Positions 63,986 to 64,000 of a stretch of DNA of 64,000 nt are shown here, piece by piece. Positions within the stretch are counted from its first letter, which is position 1. Each line of letters opens with the position of its first letter. The notes under the pieces are model-generated. The model had not been told where the DNA came from and did not search any database. It saw nothing but the letters and a program-made list of their open reading frames with translations. Where the stretch lies: contig NC_014931.1 in NCBI RefSeq assembly GCF_000184745.1, forward strand, positions 1,116,001 through 1,180,000, given 5' to 3'. The translations under genes and the position numbers were made by a program. Origin of the DNA: Variovorax paradoxus EPS. Lineage in GTDB: Bacteria; Pseudomonadota; Gammaproteobacteria; Burkholderiales; Burkholderiaceae_C.

Positions 63986-64000
63986 CTTCGAACTGCAGGA

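Overview
The window is about 64 kb of high-GC chromosome (a sample at 34501-34560 is 67% GC) from a beta-proteobacterium. It is most likely a Comamonadaceae member of the Variovorax/Acidovorax type. This rests on gene order (tldD, aroG, mpl; tlpA-accB-accC-prmA; ffh, ccsA, a PP0621-type protein, pilS, pilR, ampD), a lysine/alanine histone H1-like protein, a GlrK-QseG-GlrR type operon, and families of palindromic intergenic repeats. The genus is inferred from recalled gene order and protein style, not from a database search. Nearly all of it is core chromosome. I saw no rRNA, tRNA, CRISPR array, transposase or prophage.

Layout. 1-2468: the end of tldD, a small lipoprotein, and aroG (DAHP synthase) behind an aromatic-rich leader peptide and attenuator. 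2475-5635: a cupin, mpl, an unknown protein and a TlpA-like thioredoxin. 5736-10930: accB, accC, prmA, a zinc-ribbon membrane protein and a PfkB kinase. 11013-16216: histone-like protein, nrdB, nrdA and an NrdR-controlled promoter. 16437-22931: ampD, pilR, pilS, a PP0621-type protein, a CcsA-like protein and ffh. 23129-30515: opgH, then the miaB / GlrK-like / QseG-like / GlrR-like operon. 31249-35645: an RND efflux pair.

35747-38271 is a distinctly AT-richer cassette (samples of 37% and 43% GC). It holds an AzlCD-type amino-acid exporter, a 2-oxoglutarate/Fe(II) oxygenase and a Crp/Fnr-type regulator, and is the best candidate for acquired DNA and an undescribed small system. 38397-44053 holds a phosphatase, lipoproteins, ttcA, folB with a FolM/PTR1-like reductase, and a MidA-like methyltransferase. 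44054-44949 has no gene and is a giant nested inverted repeat. 44950-48825 is a sulfonate/taurine-type gene set (TauD-like dioxygenase, binding protein, ATPase, permease) with related palindromic elements at each internal gene junction of the transporter, one of them inside the ATPase reading frame. 48839-54745 holds small membrane/periplasmic proteins, a hisN-like phosphatase, a ROK protein, a TM2-TPR protein and a MocR regulator. 55552-59665 is a translationally coupled otsB-GH15-otsA trehalose operon. The window ends with a hybrid histidine kinase, cca, and an OmpW-like porin behind paired TetR-type palindromes.

Most operons use 1-4 base stop/start overlaps, so translational coupling is the rule here. 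The least explained signals are non-coding: the aroG attenuator, the Crp-oxygenase-exporter cassette with its Fnr-like palindrome, and four kinds of palindromic repeat around 39.8, 44-48 and 55.4 kb.
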